From Methyloligella sp050110875 (GTDB lineage: Bacteria; Pseudomonadota; Alphaproteobacteria; Rhizobiales; Methyloligellaceae): a stretch of 64,000 bases of DNA. The first letter of the stretch is position 1; every line of letters starts with the position of its first letter. Positions 26,947 to 35,666 of the stretch are shown piece by piece. The DNA is taken from contig CP188828.1 of assembly GCA_050110875.1 (NCBI GenBank), forward strand, positions 1,860,001 through 1,924,000, written 5' to 3'. Under the pieces are notes generated by a model. That model saw nothing but the letters and a program-made list of their open reading frames with translations. It ran no database searches and was not told the DNA's origin. Made by a program: the position numbers and the translations under genes.

Positions 26947-28089
26947 TCAGGAACTTATACCAAGTTCGCTGGCCAATGAATTAAGTCGCTGTAAGGCGGA
27001 TGGTTCGTCGCTGAACTGCGCCTTCGCCTTGGCGAGCGCCATGCGCGCCTCGTCCTTCCGGTCGAGAACCGCGTAAGAGCGGACGAGCTTCAGCCACCCT
27101 TCCAGATCGTCGCCGTCCTTCTCCAGCCGGTCGGCGAGATTGGCCACCATGCCTTCGATCATCTCTTTCCGTGCTTCAGGACTCATATTCCGTACCGCCG
27201 CCATGTCGCCGGCATCGGGTCCGCCTCGGTCTTGCGCCACCGGCGCCTCCGGCGGCGCTTTCCCGTCCCGCTTCGCCTTGGCCGCGTCGAGCCTTTGCGC
27301 CACCACCGGCGCCCATCGCTCGTCGTCCTTGACCAGTGTCTGAAGCTCTTCCCACCGAGCCACCGCCGCATCCAAATTTCCGGCCTGCTCGTCGCTATAA
27401 GCGAGCAGGATGCGAGGCTTCACGAGAGTCGAATCGCCGGCAATGGCACGCTCTAGAATCTTGCGGGACTGCGCATCCACCACACCGTCATTGGCAAAGA
27501 CCAGCGCCTCGCCATAGCCGGCCAGCAGATCCGGCCGCGCGCCGAGCAACTGCATCGCCTTTCGGTAAGCATCCGCCGCCTGATCGAAGCGCCGCACGCT
27601 CACATAGACAGGCGCGATCACCGCCCAGCCCTGACCGTCATTGGGATTGGCTTTGAGTCGGGCCTGAACCCGCGCGATCAGCTCGGCCACATTGTTCTCG
27701 TCCACCGGCTCCTGCAGTCGGACGAGAAGCGGCTGGTCCGGCAGACCAGGCGAGCCGTAGCTGAGATAGAAGCCGAGCACGATCAGCGGCAGCGCCAGGG
27801 CGACCGCAATCGCAATGAAAAACGGCGATCGCGCCCGCTTCGATCGGTCCGCACGAGCCGTTTCGGCGGTGGCGAGCAATCGCCTTTCGATCTCGAGCCG
27901 TGCGGCCTTCGCCTCCGCATCGCCGATCAGCCCGCGGTCCAGATCGCTGTCGATCTCCCTCAGCTGATCGCGATAGACCTGCGCATTAGCGGCCTCCCGG
28001 CCGGCCTCCTCGCCCGTGCCGCTGAACAGGGGCCGCAGCAAGGCGAGCAGCACCGCCGCCGTCAAGCACAGGAAAATGATCCACAACAT
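26947..28089 (-). CDS. ccmI: Cytochrome c biogenesis protein CcmI (CycH)
   Basis: 380 residues from ATG 28089. Two N-terminal membrane helices (about 2-20 and 89-110) flank a Leu-zipper-like cytoplasmic loop. A periplasmic domain with TPR-like helices (VRRFDQAADAYRKAMQLLG, LDAAVARWEELQTLVKDDE) follows and holds apocytochrome c for haem ligation. It is the first gene of the ccmI-E-F-H operon, as in cycHJKL of rhizobia. The overall sequence is less conserved than its partners, as is usual for CcmI. Confidence 0.93.
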   Translation of the reverse strand: MLWIIFLCLTAAVLLALLRPLFSGTGEEAGREAANAQVYRDQLREIDSDLDRGLIGDAEAKAARLEIERRLLATAETARADRSKRARSPFFIAIAVALALPLIVLGFYLSYGSPGLPDQPLLVRLQEPVDENNVAELIARVQARLKANPNDGQGWAVIAPVYVSVRRFDQAADAYRKAMQLLGARPDLLAGYGEALVFANDGVVDAQSRKILERAIAGDSTLVKPRILLAYSDEQAGNLDAAVARWEELQTLVKDDERWAPVVAQRLDAAKAKRDGKAPPEAPVAQDRGGPDAGDMAAVRNMSPEARKEMIEGMVANLADRLEKDGDDLEGWLKLVRSYAVLDRKDEARMALAKAKAQFSDEPSALQRLNSLASELGISS

Positions 28090-28179
28090 GAGAGGCTTAG
28101 ACCTCAGCTCGAAAGTTGAGGCCTAGCCATAGGGAAAGCCGCAAGCAAGGGCAAGCGCCGCTGCGACGCATGGCAAATG

Positions 28180-28205
28180 GCGGTGCAGACGAAGAGCTGC
28201 ACCGC
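28180..28205 (-). terminator. Probable terminator after the glycine-zipper lipoprotein
   Basis: A 9-bp perfect stem GCGGTGCAG/CTGCACCGC lies five bases past the lipoprotein stop on the minus strand. It is followed only by CCATTTG, so termination may be inefficient. Confidence 0.4.
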
Positions 28206-28209
28206 GCGC

Positions 28210-28668
28210 TTAGCTGACCGTGCGCCAGGTGCCGTCGGGCTGGCGGCACGCCGTTCCGCGGGAAACCTCGGGACGGCCGTCGATGTAGACCGTATGGGTG
28301 AACGGCCGGCACCGGCTGCCGCCGCGATCGTAATAATCGCCGACAGCGACCTGTCCCCGATAAGGCGAGTTGGGATTGTCCCACGCCACGGGCCGTCCGG
28401 GCTGACCGTATTCCAGCGCGCGATATTCCGCCGCCTGAGCCATCTGCCGGTCACGCTCGTCCATATTGCGGCCGATGCTGCCGCCCACGATACCGCCGAC
28501 AACCGCGCCAGCCGCTGTCGCGGCCACCCGGCCACCGCCGCTACCGAACTGATTACCAATAAGACCGCCGGCCGCAGCGCCGAGCAGCGTTCCGGTATCC
28601 TGCTTGCTCGTGCACGCTGCCAAAGTCACCGGCATCGTTAAAACCAAAATGAGCGCCAAAATCCGCAT
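28210..28668 (-). CDS. Glycine-zipper outer-membrane lipoprotein (17-kDa antigen/Omp17-like)
   Basis: 152 residues if started at ATG 28668 (GGGAAGGGGG upstream); an ATG seven codons earlier is possible. The lipobox LAAC at residues 16-19 marks lipidation. A glycine-zipper segment of about 40 residues (LLGAAAGGLIGNQFG, GAVVGGIVGGSIG) can form two membrane helices. The C-terminal part (YRGQVAVGDYY, CRPFTHTVYIDGR, CRQPDGTWR) is the usual surface-antigen-type domain with two cysteines. Such lipoproteins help envelope integrity; a precise role is unknown. It stands alone between the ccm and feu-like operons. Confidence 0.85.
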   Translation of the reverse strand: MRILALILVLTMPVTLAACTSKQDTGTLLGAAAGGLIGNQFGSGGGRVAATAAGAVVGGIVGGSIGRNMDERDRQMAQAAEYRALEYGQPGRPVAWDNPNSPYRGQVAVGDYYDRGGSRCRPFTHTVYIDGRPEVSRGTACRQPDGTWRTVS

Positions 28669-28793
28669 GGATCGCCCCCTTCCCACCATTCGAGCCCCTC
28701 AGAACACGCCGTCCTAGAGCGTTCAACATTCGTTAACCACTGGGTTTCTCTTAAAGATCAAAAATTTGTCGGAAATAAGCAGGTTGTATCGCC

Positions 28794-30158
28794 TTATCCG
28801 GCAGGAAGCGTCAGTTTTGCGCGCAATCCGCCGTCTGCCGCAGGTTCCAGCGCGAATTCCCCCTTATAGAGATGCGCGAGATCGGCCACGATGGAGAGGC
28901 CGAGGCCCGACCCTGGCTTCGTCTCGTCCAACCGCTGCCCGCGCTTCACGGCCCGTTCCCGCTCCACCTCGTCGAGCCCCGGCCCGTCATCGTCCACGGT
29001 GACCACCAGCCATTCGCCGCCGTCGGCTCTCGAAACGCGGACCCTTACCTTGTCGCGCCCCCATTTGCAGGCATTGTCCATCAGGTTTCCGGCCATCTCC
29101 TCGAAATCCTGGCGCTCGCCCTGGAACATAATGCCGGCAGGACTGTCGATCTCGATCTGGATCCCTTTGTCGCTGTGAATACGGGTCAGCGCCCGTTTCA
29201 GCCCCTCCAGCACCTCCGCGACATCTGTCAGGCTGCCAAGCGCCGTCGTCCGCGCCACCATCCGCGCCCGGTCCAGATGATGGGTGATCTGGGTACGCAT
29301 GATCTCCGTCTGCTCCATCACCTTTTTCGCCAAAGCCGTTCGCTTGCCCCGCGCTTCATTGCCGATGACGCTGAGCGGCGTCTTCAACGCGTGGGCCAGA
29401 TTGCCGACATGGGTGCGGGCGCGCTCCACGATCTCCCGGTTGGATTCGATCAACGCATTGAGCTCTCGCTGAAGCGGCTGGATCTCCACAGGCACCTCGC
29501 CGTCCAGGAATTCCGCCTTGCCGGACCGGATCGCCGCGAGATCTTCCCGCACCGCCCGCAGAGGCAGCAACCCGAACCGCACCTGGAAGAACGTCGCCAC
29601 CACCAGCCCGAAGCCGAGCAGCGCCAGCGCCGCGATCAGCATCGTCGTGAAATCCGCGATTTCCTCCTCGATCTCGGCCGCATCCCCCGCCACCGCATAG
29701 GAGTATGGCCGGTGGTTGGGGCCCTCCAGCCGGATCTGCCGCTCGAGCACGCGCAAGCGCTGCCCTTCCGGTCCGGTGAGATAGGCCCGGCGGATCAGAT
29801 TCTCGTCGGGCTCCGCGCCGTGCACGCTCGGCAGCCAAAGACGTTGATCGAGGAGGGAATCGGAAACGAAAAGAGGCGGGGTCCCCTTCTTGAACAGCTT
29901 GATCTGCCAGTACCAGCCGGAGAAGGGGATCGTGAAGAGCGGCTCGCCGAGATTGGCGGGGGCCGTGGGCGTCGTGCCGCCATCGGCGGTGCTGGAGGCG
30001 ACGAGGCTGGTGAGATAGGCGTTGAGGCGGGCGTCGAAATTCCGCTCCACCGATTGCCGATAGAAGGAGATCAGCAGGATGGCGGCCGCCGGCACCACTA
30101 CCAGCGTCCAGATCGCGGCCGAGACGAACAGCCGGTAGGCGAGAGATTTAGGCCTCAT
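28794..30158 (-). CDS. Sensor histidine kinase, FeuQ/PhoQ-like
   Basis: 454 residues from ATG 30158, overlapping the regulator gene by 11 bp. Two helices (about 9-31 and 171-191) flank a periplasmic sensor of about 140 residues. HAMP follows, then a HisKA with H256 in NLAHALKTPLSVIGN and an ATPase domain with NLMDNACKWG, DDDGPGLD and GSGLGLSIV. The NLAHALKTPL box and NACKWG are typical of the PhoQ/FeuQ branch. In Sinorhizobium FeuPQ responds to low osmolarity and controls cyclic glucan export; that function is inferred here by similarity and gene order. Confidence 0.87.
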   Translation of the reverse strand: MRPKSLAYRLFVSAAIWTLVVVPAAAILLISFYRQSVERNFDARLNAYLTSLVASSTADGGTTPTAPANLGEPLFTIPFSGWYWQIKLFKKGTPPLFVSDSLLDQRLWLPSVHGAEPDENLIRRAYLTGPEGQRLRVLERQIRLEGPNHRPYSYAVAGDAAEIEEEIADFTTMLIAALALLGFGLVVATFFQVRFGLLPLRAVREDLAAIRSGKAEFLDGEVPVEIQPLQRELNALIESNREIVERARTHVGNLAHALKTPLSVIGNEARGKRTALAKKVMEQTEIMRTQITHHLDRARMVARTTALGSLTDVAEVLEGLKRALTRIHSDKGIQIEIDSPAGIMFQGERQDFEEMAGNLMDNACKWGRDKVRVRVSRADGGEWLVVTVDDDGPGLDEVERERAVKRGQRLDETKPGSGLGLSIVADLAHLYKGEFALEPAADGGLRAKLTLPAG

Positions 30159-30819
30159 CGGGTCTGTCCGACAGGCGATAGCCCAGCCCGCGAACCGTCT
30201 TGATGAGATTGCCGGGCAGCTTCTTGCGCAAGCGCCCGATGAACACCTCGACCGTGTTGGAATCCCGGTCGAAATCCTGCTCGTAGAGATGCTCGATCAG
30301 CTCGGTCCGCGAGACCACCCGGTCCCGGTGCAGCATCAGATAGGCGAACACCCGGTATTCGTGGCTGGTGAGCTTGATCGGCTGCCCGTCCGCCGTCACC
30401 CGGGAGCTCTTGGTGTCGAGCCGCACGGGGCCGCATTCGATCTCGTTGCTGGCATGGCCGGCCGAGCGCCGGAGCAGCGCCCGGATGCGCGCCAGCACCT
30501 CCTCCATATGGAAAGGCTTGGCGACGTAATCGTCGGCGCCGGCATCCATCCCGGCCACCTTGTCGCTCCAGCGCTCCCGCGCCGTCAGGATGAGCACCGG
30601 CATGTTGCGCGAATCCCGCCGCCACTGCTCCAGCACGCTCAACCCGTCCATCTTCGGCAGGCCGAGATCCAGCACCACCGCGTCGTAGGGCTCCGTGTCG
30701 CCGAGGAAATGCCCTTCCTCCCCGTCGAAGGCATGATCCACGGCGTAGCCGGCATCGCTCAAAGCGGTGACCAGTTGGCGATTCAGGTCCGGATCGTCTT
30801 CGACAACGAGAAGCCGCAA
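30148..30819 (-). CDS. Response regulator, FeuP-like (OmpR family)
   Basis: 223 residues from a TTG start at 30819 with a strong GGGAGGGAAAG ribosome site; no ATG or GTG fits. Receiver with E7-D8-D9, D51 in DAVVLDLGLP, and the conserved AGADDYVAKPFHMEEVLAR block. The winged-helix output domain ends KTVRGLGYRLSD. GEEGHFLGDTEPYDAVVLD and EQDFDRDSNTVEVFIGRLRK closely match what I recall of rhizobial FeuP. It sits between the PepSY-like small protein and its kinase in a tight operon. Confidence 0.88.
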   Translation of the reverse strand: MRLLVVEDDPDLNRQLVTALSDAGYAVDHAFDGEEGHFLGDTEPYDAVVLDLGLPKMDGLSVLEQWRRDSRNMPVLILTARERWSDKVAGMDAGADDYVAKPFHMEEVLARIRALLRRSAGHASNEIECGPVRLDTKSSRVTADGQPIKLTSHEYRVFAYLMLHRDRVVSRTELIEHLYEQDFDRDSNTVEVFIGRLRKKLPGNLIKTVRGLGYRLSDRPDEA

Positions 30820-30845
30820 CTTTCCCTCCCTCGCTATGCTCTTCG

Positions 30846-31142
30846 TCAGCGCCCCGTCCGCGCATCGACGGAGACGGTTTTCACGTCGCCCTTCGAGCCG
30901 AGCACGGTAAATTTGTATCGAAAGCTGTTTCCTGACCGGCAGAGCGTCGCCTTGATGATCTGTCCCTTATATTGGGACTGGATCTGATTGTAGATCTGCC
31001 CGGCCGGAATCAGCCCGTTCTTCTGGATCACCGGACCGGCCGCGCTCCAGGGGAGGCATTCGGCTGCCGCGGGACCGGCCAAAAGGCTTACCAGCGCCCC
31101 CACCAGAAGCGGGGCGATACTATTTCTCAAGAAGCGCCACAT
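30846..31142 (-). CDS. Small periplasmic PepSY-like protein, FeuN-like position
   Basis: 98 residues from ATG 31142, chosen because it begins a clean signal peptide cleaved after GPAAA. The mature part of about 70 residues has two cysteines (in CLPWS and TLCRSG) and a PepSY-like beta-hairpin, FRYKFTVLGSKGDVKTVSVD. It lies 26 bp before the FeuP-like gene. In Sinorhizobium a small periplasmic protein, FeuN, is encoded with feuPQ and restrains FeuQ; size, export and place fit that role. The sequence relation to FeuN is not verified. Confidence 0.75.
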   Translation of the reverse strand: MWRFLRNSIAPLLVGALVSLLAGPAAAECLPWSAAGPVIQKNGLIPAGQIYNQIQSQYKGQIIKATLCRSGNSFRYKFTVLGSKGDVKTVSVDARTGR

Positions 31143-31225
31143 AAAACAGCCCAACCAATGAAACTTGCCGGGAAAAATAAGCCACCAAGCATGAACCATG
31201 GCTGAACGGGGTTCGAGAGGTTTCT

Positions 31226-31468
31226 TTACTTGCCTTTGCCGGTTTTTCGCACCGTCCCGGTCTCGGCTTTCACATTGTTCACCTTGGCCCCGAGGGTGGA
31301 AAGCCCCAGCCCGCCGACCATGGCCGGGAGATTCTGCAGCAATTCGACAAGGGTCACATCGCCGACCAGCCAATTGGCGAGCCCGGTCAGGAACACCAGC
31401 CCGCCCAGCACTTGGGTACGATAATCCTTCAGCGGCGCGGCGGTGAGCAGCTTGAACAGAGCGGTCAT
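31226..31468 (-). CDS. Small membrane protein of the phage region
   Basis: 80 residues from ATG 31468, with a perfect AAGGAGA ribosome site; the 12 codons upstream are unlikely to be used. One or two hydrophobic stretches (QVLGGLVFLTGLANWLVGDV and LPAMVGGLGLSTLG) precede a basic tail rich in Lys. Size and location next to an endolysin-like gene suggest a holin or spanin-like lysis partner, but no family is recognised. Two hairpin terminators separate it from the endolysin-like gene, so it needs its own promoter. Confidence 0.55.
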   Translation of the reverse strand: MTALFKLLTAAPLKDYRTQVLGGLVFLTGLANWLVGDVTLVELLQNLPAMVGGLGLSTLGAKVNNVKAETGTVRKTGKGK

Positions 31469-31504
31469 CTGTATCTCCTTCGCGTTTTTTCGAAAAGCGG
31501 ACAC

Positions 31505-31568
31505 AAAAAAACGCCGCCTCGAAGCGAGACGGCGTTCGATAAAAAAGCGGCCCCCGAAGGAGCCGCTT
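31505..31568 (-). terminator. Two tandem Rho-independent terminators
   Basis: Downstream of the endolysin-like gene on the minus strand there are two hairpins, each followed by six or more T. The first (31545-31568) is a 10-position stem with a TTCG tetraloop. The second (31510-31536) is an 11-12 bp stem with one mismatch. Confidence 0.9.
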
Positions 31569-31635
31569 GGAGTAGTCAGGGTTCCACGCCCTTAAAACGC
31601 GCAACGCGCTATAGGGCGTGGAGGGAGAGGACTTC

Positions 31636-32079
31636 CTATGGCCAGCGATAGGCCACGATGCGGGAGCGGGAATAGCGTCCCACGCCCACCTTGCGGTTCC
31701 CCGGACTACCCGAATGGTTGCCGGAGACCAGGGTCACGCTCTTGTCGTCGAACGACTGAACGATACCCACATGGTGCGGCATCACAGCCACCGCACCGAC
31801 TTTCGGCCCTTTCAGGCCCTTGCCGTAATGGCGCCAATCGATTGCGCGGTCCGACGAAATTGGGTTGGGCATGACGGACCGCATATAGCGTCCGCACCAC
31901 TGCCGCGACCAGCCGGTCGGGTTCGTGCCGACATCCTTGGCGGCCTTTTTGAGCCAGGGCGCCTTCGCACCCTTCATGAAGCCGCCGATACTGGCGTTCT
32001 TCTTGCCGAACGGCATGTCGGCGAAGCTGGGCTGAACCGCAAGCATGAAAAGACTCAAGGCGAGAAATACGACTCGCAT
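31636..32079 (-). CDS. Exported cysteine peptidase-like protein (TIGR02594/NlpC-P60 type), endolysin-like
   Basis: 147 residues from ATG 32079 (AGGAG upstream). A signal peptide (cleavage after PSFA) leads to a domain with the expected catalytic order: Cys in WCGRYMRSV, His in MPHHVGIVQ, and Asn/His in VSGNHSGSP. TIGR02594 proteins with this pattern are peptidoglycan-cleaving enzymes common in phages and gene transfer agents. Here it sits next to a holin-like gene at the edge of the phage region, so a lysis role is likely. Catalytic residues appear intact although the surrounding tail genes are lost. Confidence 0.75.
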   Translation of the reverse strand: MRVVFLALSLFMLAVQPSFADMPFGKKNASIGGFMKGAKAPWLKKAAKDVGTNPTGWSRQWCGRYMRSVMPNPISSDRAIDWRHYGKGLKGPKVGAVAVMPHHVGIVQSFDDKSVTLVSGNHSGSPGNRKVGVGRYSRSRIVAYRWP

Positions 32080-32196
32080 ACTCACTCCTATTTGTTGTTT
32101 TCGGGAGTTACTCGGTTTTGAATGCTGCGGGAGGTACAGTCCCGATTGGGCAAAAATCAGAATGAAAATGCGGCAGGGTGACGCGTTTTTGGGCGA

Positions 32197-32493
32197 TTAT
32201 TGTTCATTTTTGCGCAGCCACTGCCGCATTTCACGCCTTTGCTGTACCGCCTTCATGATAACCAGGCCTAAGCCTCCAAGCCCGCTGAGAAAACCCAGCG
32301 CGAGCGTGGCGATCTGCAGCCAGGCGGCCCAGCCGGGGTCCACCGAGACCGCCGCGCTGATGGCCGCGGCCGACCCGGCACCCCCCAGGGCAGCCGTCTG
32401 CCCCGTTGTCAGATGACCCACGATCCGGTCCACGAGATCTGCAAGATGATGGTGCAAAATGCCCCTCATTTCTTTGATGTCTGCTTCCGGCAT
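32197..32493 (-). CDS. Holin-like small membrane protein
   Basis: 98 residues from ATG 32493. A charged, His-containing N-terminal helix (KEMRGILHHHLADLVDRIVG) is followed by two hydrophobic segments (GGAGSAAAISAAVSV and WLQIATLALGFLSGLGGLGL) and a strongly basic C-terminus (QQRREMRQWLRKNEQ). This topology and the place just before the endolysin-like gene fit a class II holin. No family-specific motif was recognised, so the function is inferred. Confidence 0.55.
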   Translation of the reverse strand: MPEADIKEMRGILHHHLADLVDRIVGHLTTGQTAALGGAGSAAAISAAVSVDPGWAAWLQIATLALGFLSGLGGLGLVIMKAVQQRREMRQWLRKNEQ

Positions 32494-32711
32494 CCGTCAC
32501 TCGCCTTCGCCCCATTTTGAATGGTCTCCTGGAGTCCTTCGAAACCACCATCCCACGCCCTCACAATCCAGAAAACATTCCGCGCTGATCAGCGAAAATC
32601 CGGATAAACTCCATCGCGATGGAAAATTGACTCGCCGACCTGCACAGCGACGTCTGCTGCCATCGCGGATGGGAGTTTGTGGAAGTCCAAAATTACTTGG
32701 GGGGCTAGGTC

Positions 32712-33776
32712 GTGACCTTGAATGAGGCCTTCGACCCAAAAAACAACAGCATTGGAGCGATAAGGCTCGCCTGTGCGCTAAGTGTGATTATCGGCCATGC
32801 CAGCCCATTCGGCGGCTATGGCGACACCTTCATGATGCGTCTGACAAATCAGCAGGTGTCGTTCGCGAGGGTGGCCGTAGACATTTTCTTCGTCATAAGC
32901 GGCTTTCTCTTGGCCGCGAGCTGCGAACGAAGTTCCCTGGCAGGATATCTCCGGAACCGTTTCCTGCGGATCTATCCAGGGCTCTGGGTGTGTTTAATCA
33001 TCACTGGCGTTCTGGTGCCTATAGCCTGAGGCATCCCGCCTAGCACGGATTACATCCGAACGAACGCTGTCATGTTCTTCGGATCCTATCTTAGCATTCC
33101 CGGACTCTTCGCCGACAATCCGCATACCGTTGCCAACGGACCGCTCTGGACGTTGAGATACGAGCTCTATTGCTACGTTACCTTGCCCATAGCCATGCTC
33201 ATGGTCCGCTATTGGAGATATGCCGCAATCATTTTCCTGTTGGGTCTTTGGATCGCATTTGCCGTGACGATCGGATCGACCGAAACGCTGATGGACAAAT
33301 CGGCAATCGTCAGCCCGTTCCGCCTCTTCACCTTCTTCTATGCAGGCGTTCTGTTCTATGTGTTTCGCGACAAGATAAGCATTGATATTCGGTCTGCGGT
33401 AGCTGCCTTCGTTGCGCTCGCTGTCACGACCGCAATCGGGACGGTCACCTTTCCCCATTCTGGTGGATTGTTCTATTTCATCGCCCCGATCACCCTCACC
33501 TATCTCGTTCTCTACGCCTCGGTGAGGCTTCCGCTGACCCGAGTGAACGTTGAGACGGACCTCTCCTACGGGCTTTACATATACGGAACCTTTGCAGTTC
33601 AGGTGCTCGTTGCGCTCGGTCTGAACGCAGAGTCCGTGAACTACTGGATACTCGCCCTTGCCAGCGTTCTCGTGACCCTTCCGGTCGCCTATTTGAGCTG
33701 GCGCTGTGTAGAGCGGCCCGCGCTCTCGCTGCGATATGGCCGTCAGTCGGCGGCGGCTACGGTCGGTGCGCCCTAG
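32712..33776 (+). pseudogene. Acyltransferase-3 (OafA-type) gene interrupted by an in-frame TGA
   Basis: The frame opens with GTG at 32712 and is continuous to 33776 except for one TGA at 33027-33029 (residue 106), between VLVPIA and GIPPSTDYIRTN. Both parts belong to one acyltransferase-3 protein. The first has the family start with IGHASPFGGYG (catalytic-type His) and VDIFFVISGFLLA; the second has NGPLWTLRYELYCYV and the remaining helices. Such inner-membrane enzymes acetylate O-antigen or exopolysaccharide, and phages carry them to change receptors. It runs opposite to the phage genes and is a probable cargo gene. The TGA may be a true nonsense mutation or a sequencing error (TGG expected). 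Confidence 0.85.
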
Positions 33777-33807
33777 CCTCGCGCCGGCCTCATCAGGACG
33801 GTACGCG

Positions 33808-35137
33808 TCAGTAATACGCCCACACGATCGCGATGCCCGGCGCGCCGTCGCCGCCGGCGAAGTCTGTATCGCTGCCGGACGACGAATCCGCACCGCCCGC
33901 GCCGCCGCCGCCGTAATTCCCGCCGGCTGCCCCGTTGCCGCTCGACGTCTCCCCTTGCCCGCCGAGGCCGAAGGCGCTGTCGCCGCCGCTCGAGACCTGC
34001 CAGAAATTGCCGTTGGCATAGACCGACCGGCCGCCGGCCCGGCCCGACCGGTTGACCTCGCCGCCCGAGCCGCTCCCGCCGGCACCGCCCGCATTGTTCG
34101 AAACGCCCGAGGAGGAGGTCCCGCCATCGCCGCCTTGCCCGCCCGTCGCCGAGACCGTGCCGCTGGAATCGGCGAAAGAGGATGCCCCGCCCGCCGCGCC
34201 GTTATTGGCCCCGGCGCCGCCGCCCGACCCGCCGCCGCCGACCGTGACGGTGACGGACGCGTCCGGGCCGGCGATCAGCTTTTCGGCGTAGCCTCCACCA
34301 CCGCCGCCACCGCCCCGCGCCGCGGGCCCCGCCCGATTGACCGTCGATCCCACCACCGCCACCGCCGCCGCCGACGATCTGGACGAAGGCCGCCGTGCAG
34401 CCTTCCGGGCGGGTCCATGTCCCTGATGTCGTGAAGACCTGCCGCGTAGGCGCGCCGCCGCCCGATCCGGAGGTGAATTCAGAAATGGCGAGATTGCTGC
34501 TATCGATCGTTCCGCCGCGATTGGAGGTGCAGCGCCAGAGCGTGTCGCCCTTCGCCGACCCCTCCATCACCGAGAAATAGACGCCCGGATGATCGTCGAA
34601 GGCGGCGAAGTCCGGATCGCGCGACGCCGCACCGCTCGCCGGTACCAGATAGACGCCGTTCTCGGTCTCGTCCGTCTGCCCGGCGACCAGCACCCGGTCA
34701 CCCTCGACCAGCGTCACCCCGTCCACCGTGTCGCCGGCCTCAAGCGCCGAGGCGAGAGCAAGATTGGATGTCGCCACCAGGCGGCAGATGGTGAGGCTGG
34801 TCGCACCCGCCGGCCCCGTGGGCCCCGCCGGTCCCTGCTCGCCCGCCGCCCCGGCCGGCCCTGCCGGCCCCTCGATACCTGCCAGCGTCCAGTCCGACCC
34901 GTCGAAACGGTACATGGCGTCTTCGTCCATGACCCAGGCGAGCCAGCCCGCCCCGCCGCCCGTCCCCGGCAGATAGGAGCGCCACGTCCCGTCGATGAAC
35001 CGCGCGATCCGCTTGTCCCAGCCGATCCAGTCGCCGGTCGCGGACGCGGACGCGGCCACGATGTAGCAATCGCCCTCTTCAGGGTCGGCCGGCTCGGAGC
35101 GCAGACAACAAAAAAGGCGGCCCGAAAGCCGCCTCAC
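33808..35137 (-). pseudogene. Tail-fibre-like protein fragment (DUF2793-like, collagen and Gly-rich), frameshifted and 5'-truncated
   Basis: Two overlapping minus-strand frames make one protein. The first (stop 34202) holds a DUF2793-like segment (PADPEEGDCYIVAASASATG, DEDAMYRFDGSDW), a collagen-like stretch (GPAGPAGAAGEQGPAGPTGP) and a C-terminal TFTSGTWT-type domain. Around 34340-34360, inside a run of GGC/GGT codons, the frame shifts into the second (stop 33808), which completes the Gly-rich fold and ends GIAIVWAYY. The 5' end lacks the first ~40 residues of DUF2793 and runs straight into a terminator hairpin at 35108-35134, so the gene is truncated. A sequencing slip in the Gly run is possible. 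Confidence 0.7.
35108..35134 (-). terminator. Rho-independent terminator after the tail-terminator gene
   Basis: The stem AGGCGGC/GCCGCCT with a six-base loop (35115-35134) is followed on the minus strand by a run of six T. It lies 30 bases past the stop of the 35164 gene and ends the head-gene transcript. Confidence 0.88.
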
Positions 35138-35163
35138 GAAATCTTGGTTTAAGTAAACCGGCC

Positions 35164-35589
35164 CTAAGCCGCCACGGCCGCCGCCGGCTCCGTCACCGCC
35201 CGATAGCGGATCACGCCGTGATAGGTCTCGCCGTCCGGATCCCGCCTTGTCTCCGAAAACCGATAGCGGAGATTGACCAGCACGTGATCGTCCAGCGCGA
35301 AAGCCTCATCGTGCAGGGTCTCGCGGATCGCCTCGACAAGGGCATAGGCCTGCCGCTTGCCGCCGGTCCGCGACCAGACATGCAGGGTGACGAGATGCTC
35401 TGCCCCGTCCTCCGTGCCGGTGCTCCAATCGAACACCGAGCTCTCGCCGATGGTGACGAAAGGATAGGCAACGCCTTGCGGCGGATGATCGTAAACCCGC
35501 AAGCCGTCGAGCTGTGCGGTGAGTTCGGTCGAGCCGGCAAGCGCCTGATAGATTGCGCTCTGCAGTGACCATTCTGCGCTGTCAGCCAT
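35164..35589 (-). CDS. Phage tail terminator-like protein (DUF3168, RcGTA g8-like)
   Basis: 141 residues from ATG 35589. The DUF3168 pattern is visible: an N-terminal helix SAIYQALAGSTELTAQLDG, then VYDHPPQGVAYPFVTIGES, LVTLHVWSR, and a C-terminal strand region with a DPDGETYHGVIRYRAVTE ending. DUF3168 proteins form the hexameric ring that ends the tail tube in HK97-like siphophages and gene transfer agents. It is the last intact head-tail gene. The tail-tube gene that normally follows is missing and a terminator stands in its place. Confidence 0.8.
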   Translation of the reverse strand: MADSAEWSLQSAIYQALAGSTELTAQLDGLRVYDHPPQGVAYPFVTIGESSVFDWSTGTEDGAEHLVTLHVWSRTGGKRQAYALVEAIRETLHDEAFALDDHVLVNLRYRFSETRRDPDGETYHGVIRYRAVTEPAAAVAA

Positions 35590-35666
35590 CTCCGTCTCCT
35601 TGCCCCCTTAAGGCTCTATATGGCCTCGTAAGTCGCATCTGAAAAGCCTCGTTTTCAGTGAGACCC

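Noticed and set aside
33027..33029. In-frame TGA as a selenocysteine codon
   Set aside because: Acyltransferase-3 enzymes are not selenoproteins and no selenocysteine insertion hairpin is evident after the codon.
34330..34370. Programmed frameshift in the tail-fibre-like gene
   Set aside because: No typical slippery heptamer with a downstream structure was identified; a mutation or sequencing slip in a Gly run is simpler.
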